44,274 nt of DNA from Bacteroidales bacterium. GTDB lineage: Bacteria; Bacteroidota; Bacteroidia; Bacteroidales; F082. Both the position numbers and the translations under genes were made by a program. Below are positions 6,770-13,019 of the stretch, one piece after another; positions within the stretch are counted from its first letter, which is position 1, and each line of letters opens with the position of its first letter. The stretch is from assembly GCA_017537965.1 (NCBI GenBank), contig JAFYJV010000003.1, forward strand, positions 1 through 44,274, given 5' to 3'. The notes under the pieces are model-generated. The model was not told the origin of the DNA. It saw only the letters and a program-made list of their open reading frames with translations, and ran no database searches.

Positions 6770-7683
6770 TAGTTATTGACGCCGACGAGGTTGGTGAGCA
6801 CCCAGTCGTGTTCGCCGTTGGTGATGACGCTGCCGCAGTATGGACATTGTCCCGAAGAGGTGATCTCGGTCGGTGCGCCGCAGTTGGGGCAGTTGGTGGT
6901 TGACATGTTGCTCAGTCCGGGCTGTGTCTTGACGCCTGTCTTGCGGTTGAAGGTGAGCTCATATTTCATGTACCAGTCACGGTTCGGGTCGCTCTCCAGC
7001 ACCTTGCGTGTCTCGGCGTCGATGACGTAGTCGCGCATCACGGCGTTGAGGGCCACCACGAGGACTTCCTTATCGCCGTCAACGGTGAACGACTTCAGCG
7101 AGCAGTGCTTGATGCCGACTTTTTCGATGACGTTGATCTTGTTGAGTCGGATGTATTCGTCGAGCTGTTGCTTGTGCGTGTTGAAGAGGGTCTCGCTCTC
7201 GAAGGGGCGGATCACTTTCCAGTCACGCGTTGTCCATGCCTCTTGGATCTTCATGAAGACCTCCTGGGTCCAGCCGATGAATTTCTCAGCCGAGAAGGCT
7301 GGGTCGATGGCTTGGATCTGGGCGGCGACGCTTTGGGTGAAGTCCATGTTGATGTCGTTGTTGATGGTGTTTTGTACCTGCCGGTTGATGAATTCTGGAT
7401 CCGAGGCTTGTTTCTTGCTTTTTCTCTTGGCGATGAGGATGACGATGATCAAGATGATGAGCACGACGAGTCCCGTGCCCGGGTCGTCGATGAACAATCC
7501 CAACAGATAGCCCACCAGAGCGCCAAGGCCGTCACCATCGAAGTCGGATCCTCCTCCGCCCGAGCTGTAGCGGTTTTGGTTGCCCACGTCGCCAAAAGCT
7601 AAAGTACTGGCGATGAGTGCTAAAAACATCAAAAAGAAAGGAAAGTATGGTTTTAGTCTTCTAAAAATGGTTCTATTTTTCAT
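6769..7683 (-). CDS. TIM44-like membrane protein with C-terminal zinc ribbon
   Basis: The 304-residue protein has an N-terminal hydrophobic segment (about 13-31, signal peptide or first helix), a Gly/Asp-rich loop, a second long hydrophobic helix (about 70-86) followed by KRKSKK, then a TIM44-like soluble domain (about 105-260: WTQEVFMKIQEAWTTRDW ... IRPFESETLF) and one zinc ribbon (CPNCG ... CPYCG, from 265). TIM44-like domains bind membranes or partner proteins. Its product may tether the SPFH protein encoded next. It resembles, in composition, the zinc-ribbon membrane partners of SPFH proteins known from Bacillus ydjGHI, but that parallel is from memory. The promoter box TATATTTG is at 7704-7711 on the minus strand. 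Confidence 0.82.
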   Translation of the reverse strand: MKNRTIFRRLKPYFPFFLMFLALIASTLAFGDVGNQNRYSSGGGGSDFDGDGLGALVGYLLGLFIDDPGTGLVVLIILIIVILIAKRKSKKQASDPEFINRQVQNTINNDINMDFTQSVAAQIQAIDPAFSAEKFIGWTQEVFMKIQEAWTTRDWKVIRPFESETLFNTHKQQLDEYIRLNKINVIEKVGIKHCSLKSFTVDGDKEVLVVALNAVMRDYVIDAETRKVLESDPNRDWYMKYELTFNRKTGVKTQPGLSNMSTTNCPNCGAPTEITSSGQCPYCGSVITNGEHDWVLTNLVGVNN

Positions 7684-7703
7684 TAGGTTGAATTTTTGAT
7701 GTG

Positions 7704-7711
7704 CAAATATA
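7704..7711 (-). promoter_or_regulatory. -7 box of the TIM44/SPFH operon
   Basis: TATATTTG on the minus strand, 20 bases upstream of the TIM44-like start codon. It fits TAnnTTTG. I did not find a clear TTG at the -33 position. Confidence 0.55.
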
Positions 7712-7791
7712 GCATTTCTTTATCAAAAAAGGAAGTGCGATCATATTTTTTTAAAATTCGAATAAAAATGCAATTGAAAGAAAAAAATGTC

Positions 7792-7799
7792 TATCTTTG
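7792..7799 (+). promoter_or_regulatory. -7 box of tRNA-Val
   Basis: TATCTTTG followed by GCAACC lies 10 bases before the tRNA 5' end. The region upstream is very A-rich. The -33 element is weak. Confidence 0.6.
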
Positions 7800-7809
7800 C
7801 AACCTCAAA

Positions 7810-7884
7810 GGGAGTTTAGCTCAGTTGGTTCAGAGCACCTGCCTTACAAGCAGGGGGTCGCTGGTTCGAATCCAACAATTCCCA
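7810..7884 (+). tRNA. tRNA-Val (TAC anticodon)
   Basis: A 75-nt cloverleaf: acceptor GGGAGTT/AATTCCC, D stem GCTC/GAGC, anticodon stem CCTGC/GCAGG with loop CTTACAA (anticodon TAC, reads GUA and other Val codons by wobble), T arm GCTGG TTCGAAT CCAAC with one C-A mismatch. The discriminator is A; CCA is not encoded. Confidence 0.95.
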
Positions 7885-7894
7885 CGAAAACAAG

Positions 7895-7931
7895 ATAACC
7901 TGCTGATTATTCAGTAGGTTATAGTTTTTTT
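7895..7931 (+). terminator. Intrinsic terminator after tRNA-Val
   Basis: A 12-bp stem (ATAACCTGCTGA / TCAGTAGGTTAT, one G-U pair, loop TTAT) followed by TTTTTTT at 7925-7931. Confidence 0.85.
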
Positions 7932-8021
7932 AGGGGTAATAAATCAAAACCTATCATCTTGCGGTTGTTTTTAGGGTTGAAAAATGCTCATTGGCGATTT
8001 TTAAAAAATTCTTCAATATTG

Positions 8022-8052
8022 TTGCAAGATATAAAAAATTGCTTTAATTTTG
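8022..8052 (+). promoter_or_regulatory. Promoter of the Rpn-family nuclease gene
   Basis: TTGC (8022-8025), 19 bases, TAATTTTG (8045-8052): a near-perfect Bacteroidota promoter. The ATG follows 18 bases after the -7 box. The remaining 7932-8021 stretch shows no other feature. Confidence 0.8.
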
Positions 8053-8070
8053 CAGAAAATATTTACAACT

Positions 8071-9024
8071 ATGCAAGATCGATACATCAATCCATTTGTT
8101 GATTACGGCTTCAAGAAGCTGTTCGGTACGGAGGAGAACAAGGACCTTCTCATTAGGCTGCTCAACGCACTTATCGGCGACGAGAAGGATCCTGTCAAAG
8201 ATCTCAATTATAAAAATGTGGAGCGGATCGGCGAGATCGTCGGAACGCGGACCAACTACTTCGACGTATATTGCTCGACCGCATCGGGTCGTGAGTTCAT
8301 CGTGGAGATGCAGAACAGTTGGAAGCCGTTCTTCAAGGATCGTATACTGTACTACGCTGCAAAGCCCATCTGTGACCAGGGGAAGCGTGGGATCCAGGCC
8401 GCTGAGGACCAGAACAGGAAGCGGAAAAACTGTCGTAACAAGGGCTGGGACTCTCGCTTGGAGGACGTATATGTCGTGGCGCTGATGAATTTCGAGCTGC
8501 CAGACAAGGAGTATCCTTCGGACTCGTATTTGCACAAGGTTCAACTGTTGGATGTAGCCGACCATCACGTGTTCTACGACAAGCTGACGCTGATCTACGT
8601 GGAGCTTCCGAAGCTAGATCATGTGGAGCTTGACTTGAGCACGGACCAGGGGAAGTGGCTGTACGCGTTGAACAGCCTGTATTACTATGACGAATATCCA
8701 GAAGAGCTAGAGGATGACATTTTCAAGAAACTATTCCGCCAAGCGGAACTTTCGCAGCTCAGCGCTGATGAGGACCTGGCCTACGAGCGAAGTATGAAGG
8801 TCTATTTGGACGTCTTCAACGATATAGAGGGCGCACGCATCCTGGGACACAGGAAAGGCTTGGATGAAGGTAAAATGCTAGGGATCGCCGAAGGTAAAGA
8901 GCTCGGGATTGCTGAAGGAGAACTCAAAGCAAAACGGGAGACCGCCGAAAAGATGCTGTCAATGGGAATGGATCTGGAAACCGTCCTTCAAGCCACGGGA
9001 TTGTCAAAAGAGGATCTCCAGTAG
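8071..9024 (+). CDS. Rpn-family PD-(D/E)XK nuclease/transposase-like protein
   Basis: The 317-residue protein opens with RYINPFVDYGFKKLFG, the conserved start of the 'PD-(D/E)XK nuclease family transposase' (Rpn) group common in Bacteroidales. The catalytic core shows D65 in FDVYC and E79-x-Q81 in IVEMQ. Characterised Rpn proteins are DNA endonucleases that promote recA-independent recombination. The C-terminus has a repeated EGKxLGIAEG segment and a short helical tail (DLETVLQATGLSKEDL). I start at ATG 8071; a TTG at 8050 overlaps the -7 box and is rejected. No terminal inverted repeats or target duplications are visible, so it is not part of a recognisable insertion sequence. It ends 24 bases from the convergent secreted-protein gene. 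Confidence 0.85.
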   Translation: MQDRYINPFVDYGFKKLFGTEENKDLLIRLLNALIGDEKDPVKDLNYKNVERIGEIVGTRTNYFDVYCSTASGREFIVEMQNSWKPFFKDRILYYAAKPICDQGKRGIQAAEDQNRKRKNCRNKGWDSRLEDVYVVALMNFELPDKEYPSDSYLHKVQLLDVADHHVFYDKLTLIYVELPKLDHVELDLSTDQGKWLYALNSLYYYDEYPEELEDDIFKKLFRQAELSQLSADEDLAYERSMKVYLDVFNDIEGARILGHRKGLDEGKMLGIAEGKELGIAEGELKAKRETAEKMLSMGMDLETVLQATGLSKEDLQ

Positions 9025-9048
9025 TTCTTAAATACGTCGATCTGTATC

Positions 9049-10947
9049 TTAGGGGTGCAGAACAGCTGGAGAACTTATCACGATCTTTCTTGTGACGAGC
9101 CTGCCATCTTGTGTCAGCCCTTGCATGATGTAGATACCGTTGCTCAACTGACTCGGGTTGGAGTCTTTGAGCAGTTGGCCGTTCATGGTATAGATCCTCA
9201 TTGGCGTTACGATGGGATCCGAGTCGTTTTCTGCCGTTTCAGTGACTTCAATGATAAGGTGATCCTCGCCGTCGGGCGTTGTAGCGGGTTCGGAATATCC
9301 GCAATCCATATCGGCATACAGGGCCCTGAGTTGGTATTCAAAGTGCCCTATGCCAGTATTGTCAAAAAACCTAGACTCTTCGCCGCTGAATTCGACAACC
9401 GTTTCCTCGCCTGTGGAGAGGTCGGTGCGGTAGAGACGGTAGTATTCCACTGGATTGGAAGGTTCATCCCATGTCAGTTGGACTCCAAAGACTTGTCCTT
9501 CCATTTCATAATAGTATTCTCCTTGGAAGTTTTCCGGTCCTGGACAACTTGGAGGTGTCACAGCAATGCCCATGGTACCATCGGGGTGGAGGTTTTGTCC
9601 ATAAACGCCACCGTTGGCTCCGTCAACCCAAGCCACGATATTTTGTCCGGCATGGAAACCGGTGCTGTTTTCACAGCCGGTCATCACGCTTGAGAGCGAG
9701 TGCATCTGTGTAGTCCAAATCTCTTTGCCTTGTATGTCCATGCCAATGGCTTCAAGGGTGGTATGGTAGCCTGTCTGTTCATTCCCCTTTTGGAAAACAA
9801 TAGAGAACCCCGAGCCGTCCTCAAAGGCATCGACTTTGAGTTCGAAACAAGGAGTGGTGCCGTTGTCGAGGACCAGCTTGCCGTCATCCCAAAGCTTCTC
9901 GCCCGAGGTGGTGATGCGGTTCACATAGATCTTGCATTCGGCTTGGAACTGTGCGTCGGTTTGTTGGTATGCAATAATCAAGTCATGGCTGACGGGATCC
10001 ACGGTGGCGCTGGCATCAAGATAGAAATTAGCATAGTCTTCCGCGTGGACGGCGATACCGTTCGGGTTGTCGAAGGTATTGAGGCCGTTGGCGTCGAAGT
10101 GGAAGACGTAGGTATTGAAGGCGTCACCGATGGCGGGGTGCCATAGATAGGCATAGCCACCACCGAGTCCGTCAGGCACCACGTAATGTGCATAGCTCCC
10201 ACCAATGGTTTGTGAGTCCATGAGCTTTGTTTCTGGTGCTATTGGCGAACCGTCTTTATGGAATCCGGCTACCCAAATCTCTTTATGGTAGAAATAGGTA
10301 TATGCCCAGTTCTCTTTCTCATAGACCAAAAAGACACCGTTTTCAGTGGGCACCATTAGGCCGAACGTGCATTGTTTTCCACCGCTGTCGCTGATGGTGA
10401 TGGTGGGATTTGCGGTGCCATCGGCTTCCAAGTAGCACAAATAGGAGTTGGTTATGTCAGTGGCTAGCGCCCACACGCCACCGTCATCTCCGGCCAACAG
10501 CTCGGTTCGGGAGCCGCCGTGTCCGTCGAAGAGGGTGATGCCTTCTTCACCCCAGGCATAGGTGCCGTCGGCGTTGATCTTGATGGCCACCGATTGTCCA
10601 GCTTCAGTTGAGAAGCAGGTCACCACTGCATTGTCGGTAGTGGCTACCATGGCGATGCCTTGTGACCAGGAAGCCAGGTTGTGGTAGCTTGGGTGGATGC
10701 CGTCGGGTCCCCATTGCGGTTTGCCTTCAAAGTTGAGTCGTTGAAGCGATGGCGACCATCCGTTTGAGGCAAACTGTGTCCATTGCACGTAGGTGTCGCC
10801 TGAAACCTCATCGGTAGAGAGATAGATCTCCCCGGCATCAGCGGAAGTATTGGCAATGAAAGTATTTGTTTGATCGTTGTCAGTCCATTGAGCCTGTGCT
10901 GCAAAGAACGCAGTGAGGCAGGCAAAGAGTATCAAAGTCTTTTTCAT
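9049..10947 (-). CDS. Secreted protein with possible T9SS-type C-terminus, function unknown
   Basis: The 632-residue protein has a signal peptide (MKKTLILFACLTAFFAAQAQ), and the start at 10947 is chosen because it opens that peptide; an ATG 11 codons earlier is unlikely. The body (about 20-480) is rich in W, G and aromatic beta-strand segments such as LYLSTDEVSG-like and FNYFEG-like stretches, consistent with a beta-propeller, but no family signature is certain. A fibronectin-III-like region lies near 490-570 (PVEYYRLYRTDLSTGEE). The end (MRIYTMNGQLL ... LSNGIYIMQGL ... RKIVIS) resembles a T9SS type A sorting domain, with eight extra residues after it. It is transcribed from a TATTTTTG box at 10978-10985 (minus) and converges with the Rpn gene. 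Confidence 0.75.
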   Translation of the reverse strand: MKKTLILFACLTAFFAAQAQWTDNDQTNTFIANTSADAGEIYLSTDEVSGDTYVQWTQFASNGWSPSLQRLNFEGKPQWGPDGIHPSYHNLASWSQGIAMVATTDNAVVTCFSTEAGQSVAIKINADGTYAWGEEGITLFDGHGGSRTELLAGDDGGVWALATDITNSYLCYLEADGTANPTITISDSGGKQCTFGLMVPTENGVFLVYEKENWAYTYFYHKEIWVAGFHKDGSPIAPETKLMDSQTIGGSYAHYVVPDGLGGGYAYLWHPAIGDAFNTYVFHFDANGLNTFDNPNGIAVHAEDYANFYLDASATVDPVSHDLIIAYQQTDAQFQAECKIYVNRITTSGEKLWDDGKLVLDNGTTPCFELKVDAFEDGSGFSIVFQKGNEQTGYHTTLEAIGMDIQGKEIWTTQMHSLSSVMTGCENSTGFHAGQNIVAWVDGANGGVYGQNLHPDGTMGIAVTPPSCPGPENFQGEYYYEMEGQVFGVQLTWDEPSNPVEYYRLYRTDLSTGEETVVEFSGEESRFFDNTGIGHFEYQLRALYADMDCGYSEPATTPDGEDHLIIEVTETAENDSDPIVTPMRIYTMNGQLLKDSNPSQLSNGIYIMQGLTQDGRLVTRKIVISSPAVLHP

Positions 10948-10977
10948 ATCTTGATGTTTTATTTGATGATTCTTTCG

Positions 10978-11003
10978 CAAAAATAAGAAAAATCGTTTCT
11001 TTG
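10978..11003. promoter_or_regulatory. Divergent promoter region
   Basis: Minus-strand TATTTTTG at 10978-10985 serves the secreted protein. A plus-strand TTTCTTTG at 10996-11003, a weaker match to TAnnTTTG, lies 17 bases before the TerB-like gene. The two units share this short spacer. Confidence 0.55.
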
Positions 11004-11020
11004 CAAAAAAAAACCAATTA

Positions 11021-11359
11021 ATGATGGAAGGATTATTTACAATTCAGGAGAAAGAGGCGATATACAGTGTCCTCTGTGTTTTGGTGAAGTCAGACTATCG
11101 TTTGCGAGAGCCTGAGGACCGTTTGCTTTCTGAGATTGCCAAGGAGTTAGATATCCCAGAGGATTTTAAGCCTATTCCGAGAGGGCAGTTGAAGATTGTT
11201 GTCAGCGAAACGCTCAAGCCGATGTCGAAGGAGAAGAAGCGTGAGTTCTCAAGGCTGATGACTAAAATGGCCCGTTCCGACGGCCACTTCGGGCCGTCGG
11301 AACGGGCATTTGTCACCGAGATCCTCGACTTATGCGAGATCCCGTTTGTTCATAGATAG
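11021..11359 (+). CDS. TerB-like small protein
   Basis: The 112-residue protein is all-helical in character and carries two acidic TerB-type segments: KSDYRLREPEDRLLSEIAKEL (19 residues into the chain) and ARSDGHFGPSERAFVTEIL near the end. The pattern 'A.sDG.f...E...i..il' is that of the tellurite-resistance TerB family, whose exact biochemical role is unclear. Start may be the first or second of two adjacent ATG codons (11021 or 11024). The gene stands alone, converging with the MFS gene 6 bases away. Its 3' part contains a perfect 16-bp inverted repeat (11270-11307), unusual inside a coding sequence. Confidence 0.65.
   Translation: MMEGLFTIQEKEAIYSVLCVLVKSDYRLREPEDRLLSEIAKELDIPEDFKPIPRGQLKIVVSETLKPMSKEKKREFSRLMTKMARSDGHFGPSERAFVTEILDLCEIPFVHR
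11270..11307. repeat. Perfect 16-bp inverted repeat inside the TerB-like gene
   Basis: Arms GCCCGTTCCGACGGCC (11270-11285) and GGCCGTCGGAACGGGC (11292-11307) are exact complements around a 6-base loop ACTTCG. On the minus strand it lies in the 3' untranslated region of the MFS transporter gene, about 59 bases past its stop, followed by CCATTTTAG, so it may end or protect that transcript. There is no long U-tract on either side. Confidence 0.85.
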
Positions 11360-11365
11360 AAGCTT

Positions 11366-12979
11366 TTATTTGATGTTCGGCTCTTCGAGTCCGAGGTGCT
11401 TCTTGGCGTCAACACGCTTCAAGATGATGCCGATGATCAATGCGGCGATGCCGAGGCAGGCCAGCATGACCAATGGCCAAGTGTAGTTGAGTGCCACAGG
11501 ATCGTCAACACCCGGGTTGGTGTTTTCGAGCACCTTGCCGATGAGCAACGGGAACAGCCACAGGCCGATGTTCTGGATCCAGAAGATCAAGGCATAGGCC
11601 GAGCCGATGATCTTTTCGTCCACCAGCTTCGGGACGCTCGGCCACAAGGCGGCAGGCACCAGTGAGAAGGAGGCACCCAGCACCAGGATGGTCACGTATG
11701 CCACGACGACACCGCCGACAGCGTTACCCTTGAACATGGGCAGGATGAAGGCGAAGGTGAGGTGGCAGAGGATGAGGAGCAACGAGCCGATCATCAGCAT
11801 GGATGCGGCTTTGCCCTTGTTGTCCACATAGCTTCCGAGGATGGGAGTGATGGCCACAGCCAGCAGCGGGAACACGGCGAAGATGGTCTCGGCAGTGCCA
11901 CGCATGTAACCCATATAGCAGTAAACCACCAGAGCGACGACGGCGATAGCCATCAAGGTGAACTTCATGCCTTTCTTCTTCGAGAAGTTGCTGGCAAAGG
12001 AGCAGACAGCCACCACGAGCATGATGATGTATTGGACGATGGTGACGGTGTCGCCAGCCCAGAACGAACCCGCAGCGGGTTCAGTCAAGGTGAGGTTGCA
12101 CTGCAACATGTTGACAGCATACTTCTGGAATGGGAAGATGGCGCTGTAATAGAGCACGCAGAGCAAGGCGACCAGCCAGAAGCCGAGGCTCGACAAGATC
12201 TTGCCGATGTCGCTTACCTTGAACGGGTCGTCTTTCTCTTCGGCTTCGCCAGTCTGCTTGTCCAACTTCTTGTCCATGAAGAAATAGACGATGAACATAA
12301 TGAGGGCGATGCAGAGCAGCACAATACCGAAAGCAACGGAACGGCTCACGTTGATGCTTCCACCCAGACGTGCGAAGTAGGGGGAGAAGATCATACAGGT
12401 GGCCACACCCAGACGGGCCAAAGCCATCTCAGAACCCATGGCCAAGGCGGTCTCGCGACCCTTGAACCACTTCACGATACCGCGGCTCACCGTAATACCA
12501 GCCATCTCCGTGCCGCAGCCGAAGATCATGAAGCCGACAGCAGCCATCTTGGCCGAAGCAGGCATGCCTCTATAGAATGGCGAGACGCCAAGCTCTTCGA
12601 AGCCCGGGATGTAATTGAGGTTGTTGGTGAACCAGGTCTCAAGGCCGCTGCCATAGAACGATTCGCTGATCGCATAGTATTTGATCAGACCACCGATCAG
12701 CATGACGACGCCTGAAAGCACGGCAGTGAAACGCACACCCATCTTGTCGAGGATGATGCCTGCGAAGATGAGGAAGAACACGAAGACGTTGAGGAAGGTC
12801 TCAGCGCCCTGCATGGTGCCGAAGGCGAGGCTGTCCCATCCGCGTTCAGTCTGCATCAAGTCCTTGATGGGGGACAGGATGTCCATGAAGATGTAGGAAC
12901 AAAACATGGCCAAAGCCAACAGCAACAAGGCAATCCACCTATAGGTGGGGTTGTCTCTCATGGTGATTTTTTCTGTCAT
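11366..12979 (-). CDS. MFS transporter
   Basis: The 537-residue protein has about 12 hydrophobic helices and the major facilitator layout: an early FAGIILDKMGVRF loop after helix 2 (the G-x-x-D-x-x-G-x-R motif), VKWFKGRETALAMG after helix 4, and a charged central loop (MDKKLDKQTGEAEEKDDPFK). It therefore uses ion or substrate gradients in the inner membrane. The extended extracytoplasmic segment after helix 3 (SFYGSGLETW ... YIPGFEELG) and the overall look suggest the MFSD1-like branch of Bacteroidota transporters; the substrate is unknown. It is the last gene of rsmG - M16 peptidase - MFS. Start 12979 abuts octamer block 2; M7 (12961) is an alternative. Confidence 0.85.
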   Translation of the reverse strand: MTEKITMRDNPTYRWIALLLLALAMFCSYIFMDILSPIKDLMQTERGWDSLAFGTMQGAETFLNVFVFFLIFAGIILDKMGVRFTAVLSGVVMLIGGLIKYYAISESFYGSGLETWFTNNLNYIPGFEELGVSPFYRGMPASAKMAAVGFMIFGCGTEMAGITVSRGIVKWFKGRETALAMGSEMALARLGVATCMIFSPYFARLGGSINVSRSVAFGIVLLCIALIMFIVYFFMDKKLDKQTGEAEEKDDPFKVSDIGKILSSLGFWLVALLCVLYYSAIFPFQKYAVNMLQCNLTLTEPAAGSFWAGDTVTIVQYIIMLVVAVCSFASNFSKKKGMKFTLMAIAVVALVVYCYMGYMRGTAETIFAVFPLLAVAITPILGSYVDNKGKAASMLMIGSLLLILCHLTFAFILPMFKGNAVGGVVVAYVTILVLGASFSLVPAALWPSVPKLVDEKIIGSAYALIFWIQNIGLWLFPLLIGKVLENTNPGVDDPVALNYTWPLVMLACLGIAALIIGIILKRVDAKKHLGLEEPNIK

Positions 12980-13017
12980 TGTTGAGTTGTTTATTTGTTT
13001 ATTCGTTGATTTGTTTT
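12978..13017 (+). repeat. Octamer block 2 (five units)
   Basis: Five 8-mers in register: ATTGTTGA, GTTGTTTA, TTTGTTTA, TTCGTTGA, TTTGTTTT. They fill the whole spacer between the M16 peptidase stop and the MFS start codon, as block 1 does between TIM44-like and SPFH genes. Confidence 0.82.
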
Positions 13018-13019
13018 TT

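Noticed and set aside
8050-8070. Earlier TTG start for the Rpn-family gene
   Set aside because: The TTG is part of the -7 box TAATTTTG, so it would not be transcribed as an initiation codon.
8022-9024. Insertion sequence around the transposase-like nuclease
   Set aside because: No terminal inverted repeats or target-site duplications are visible on either side.
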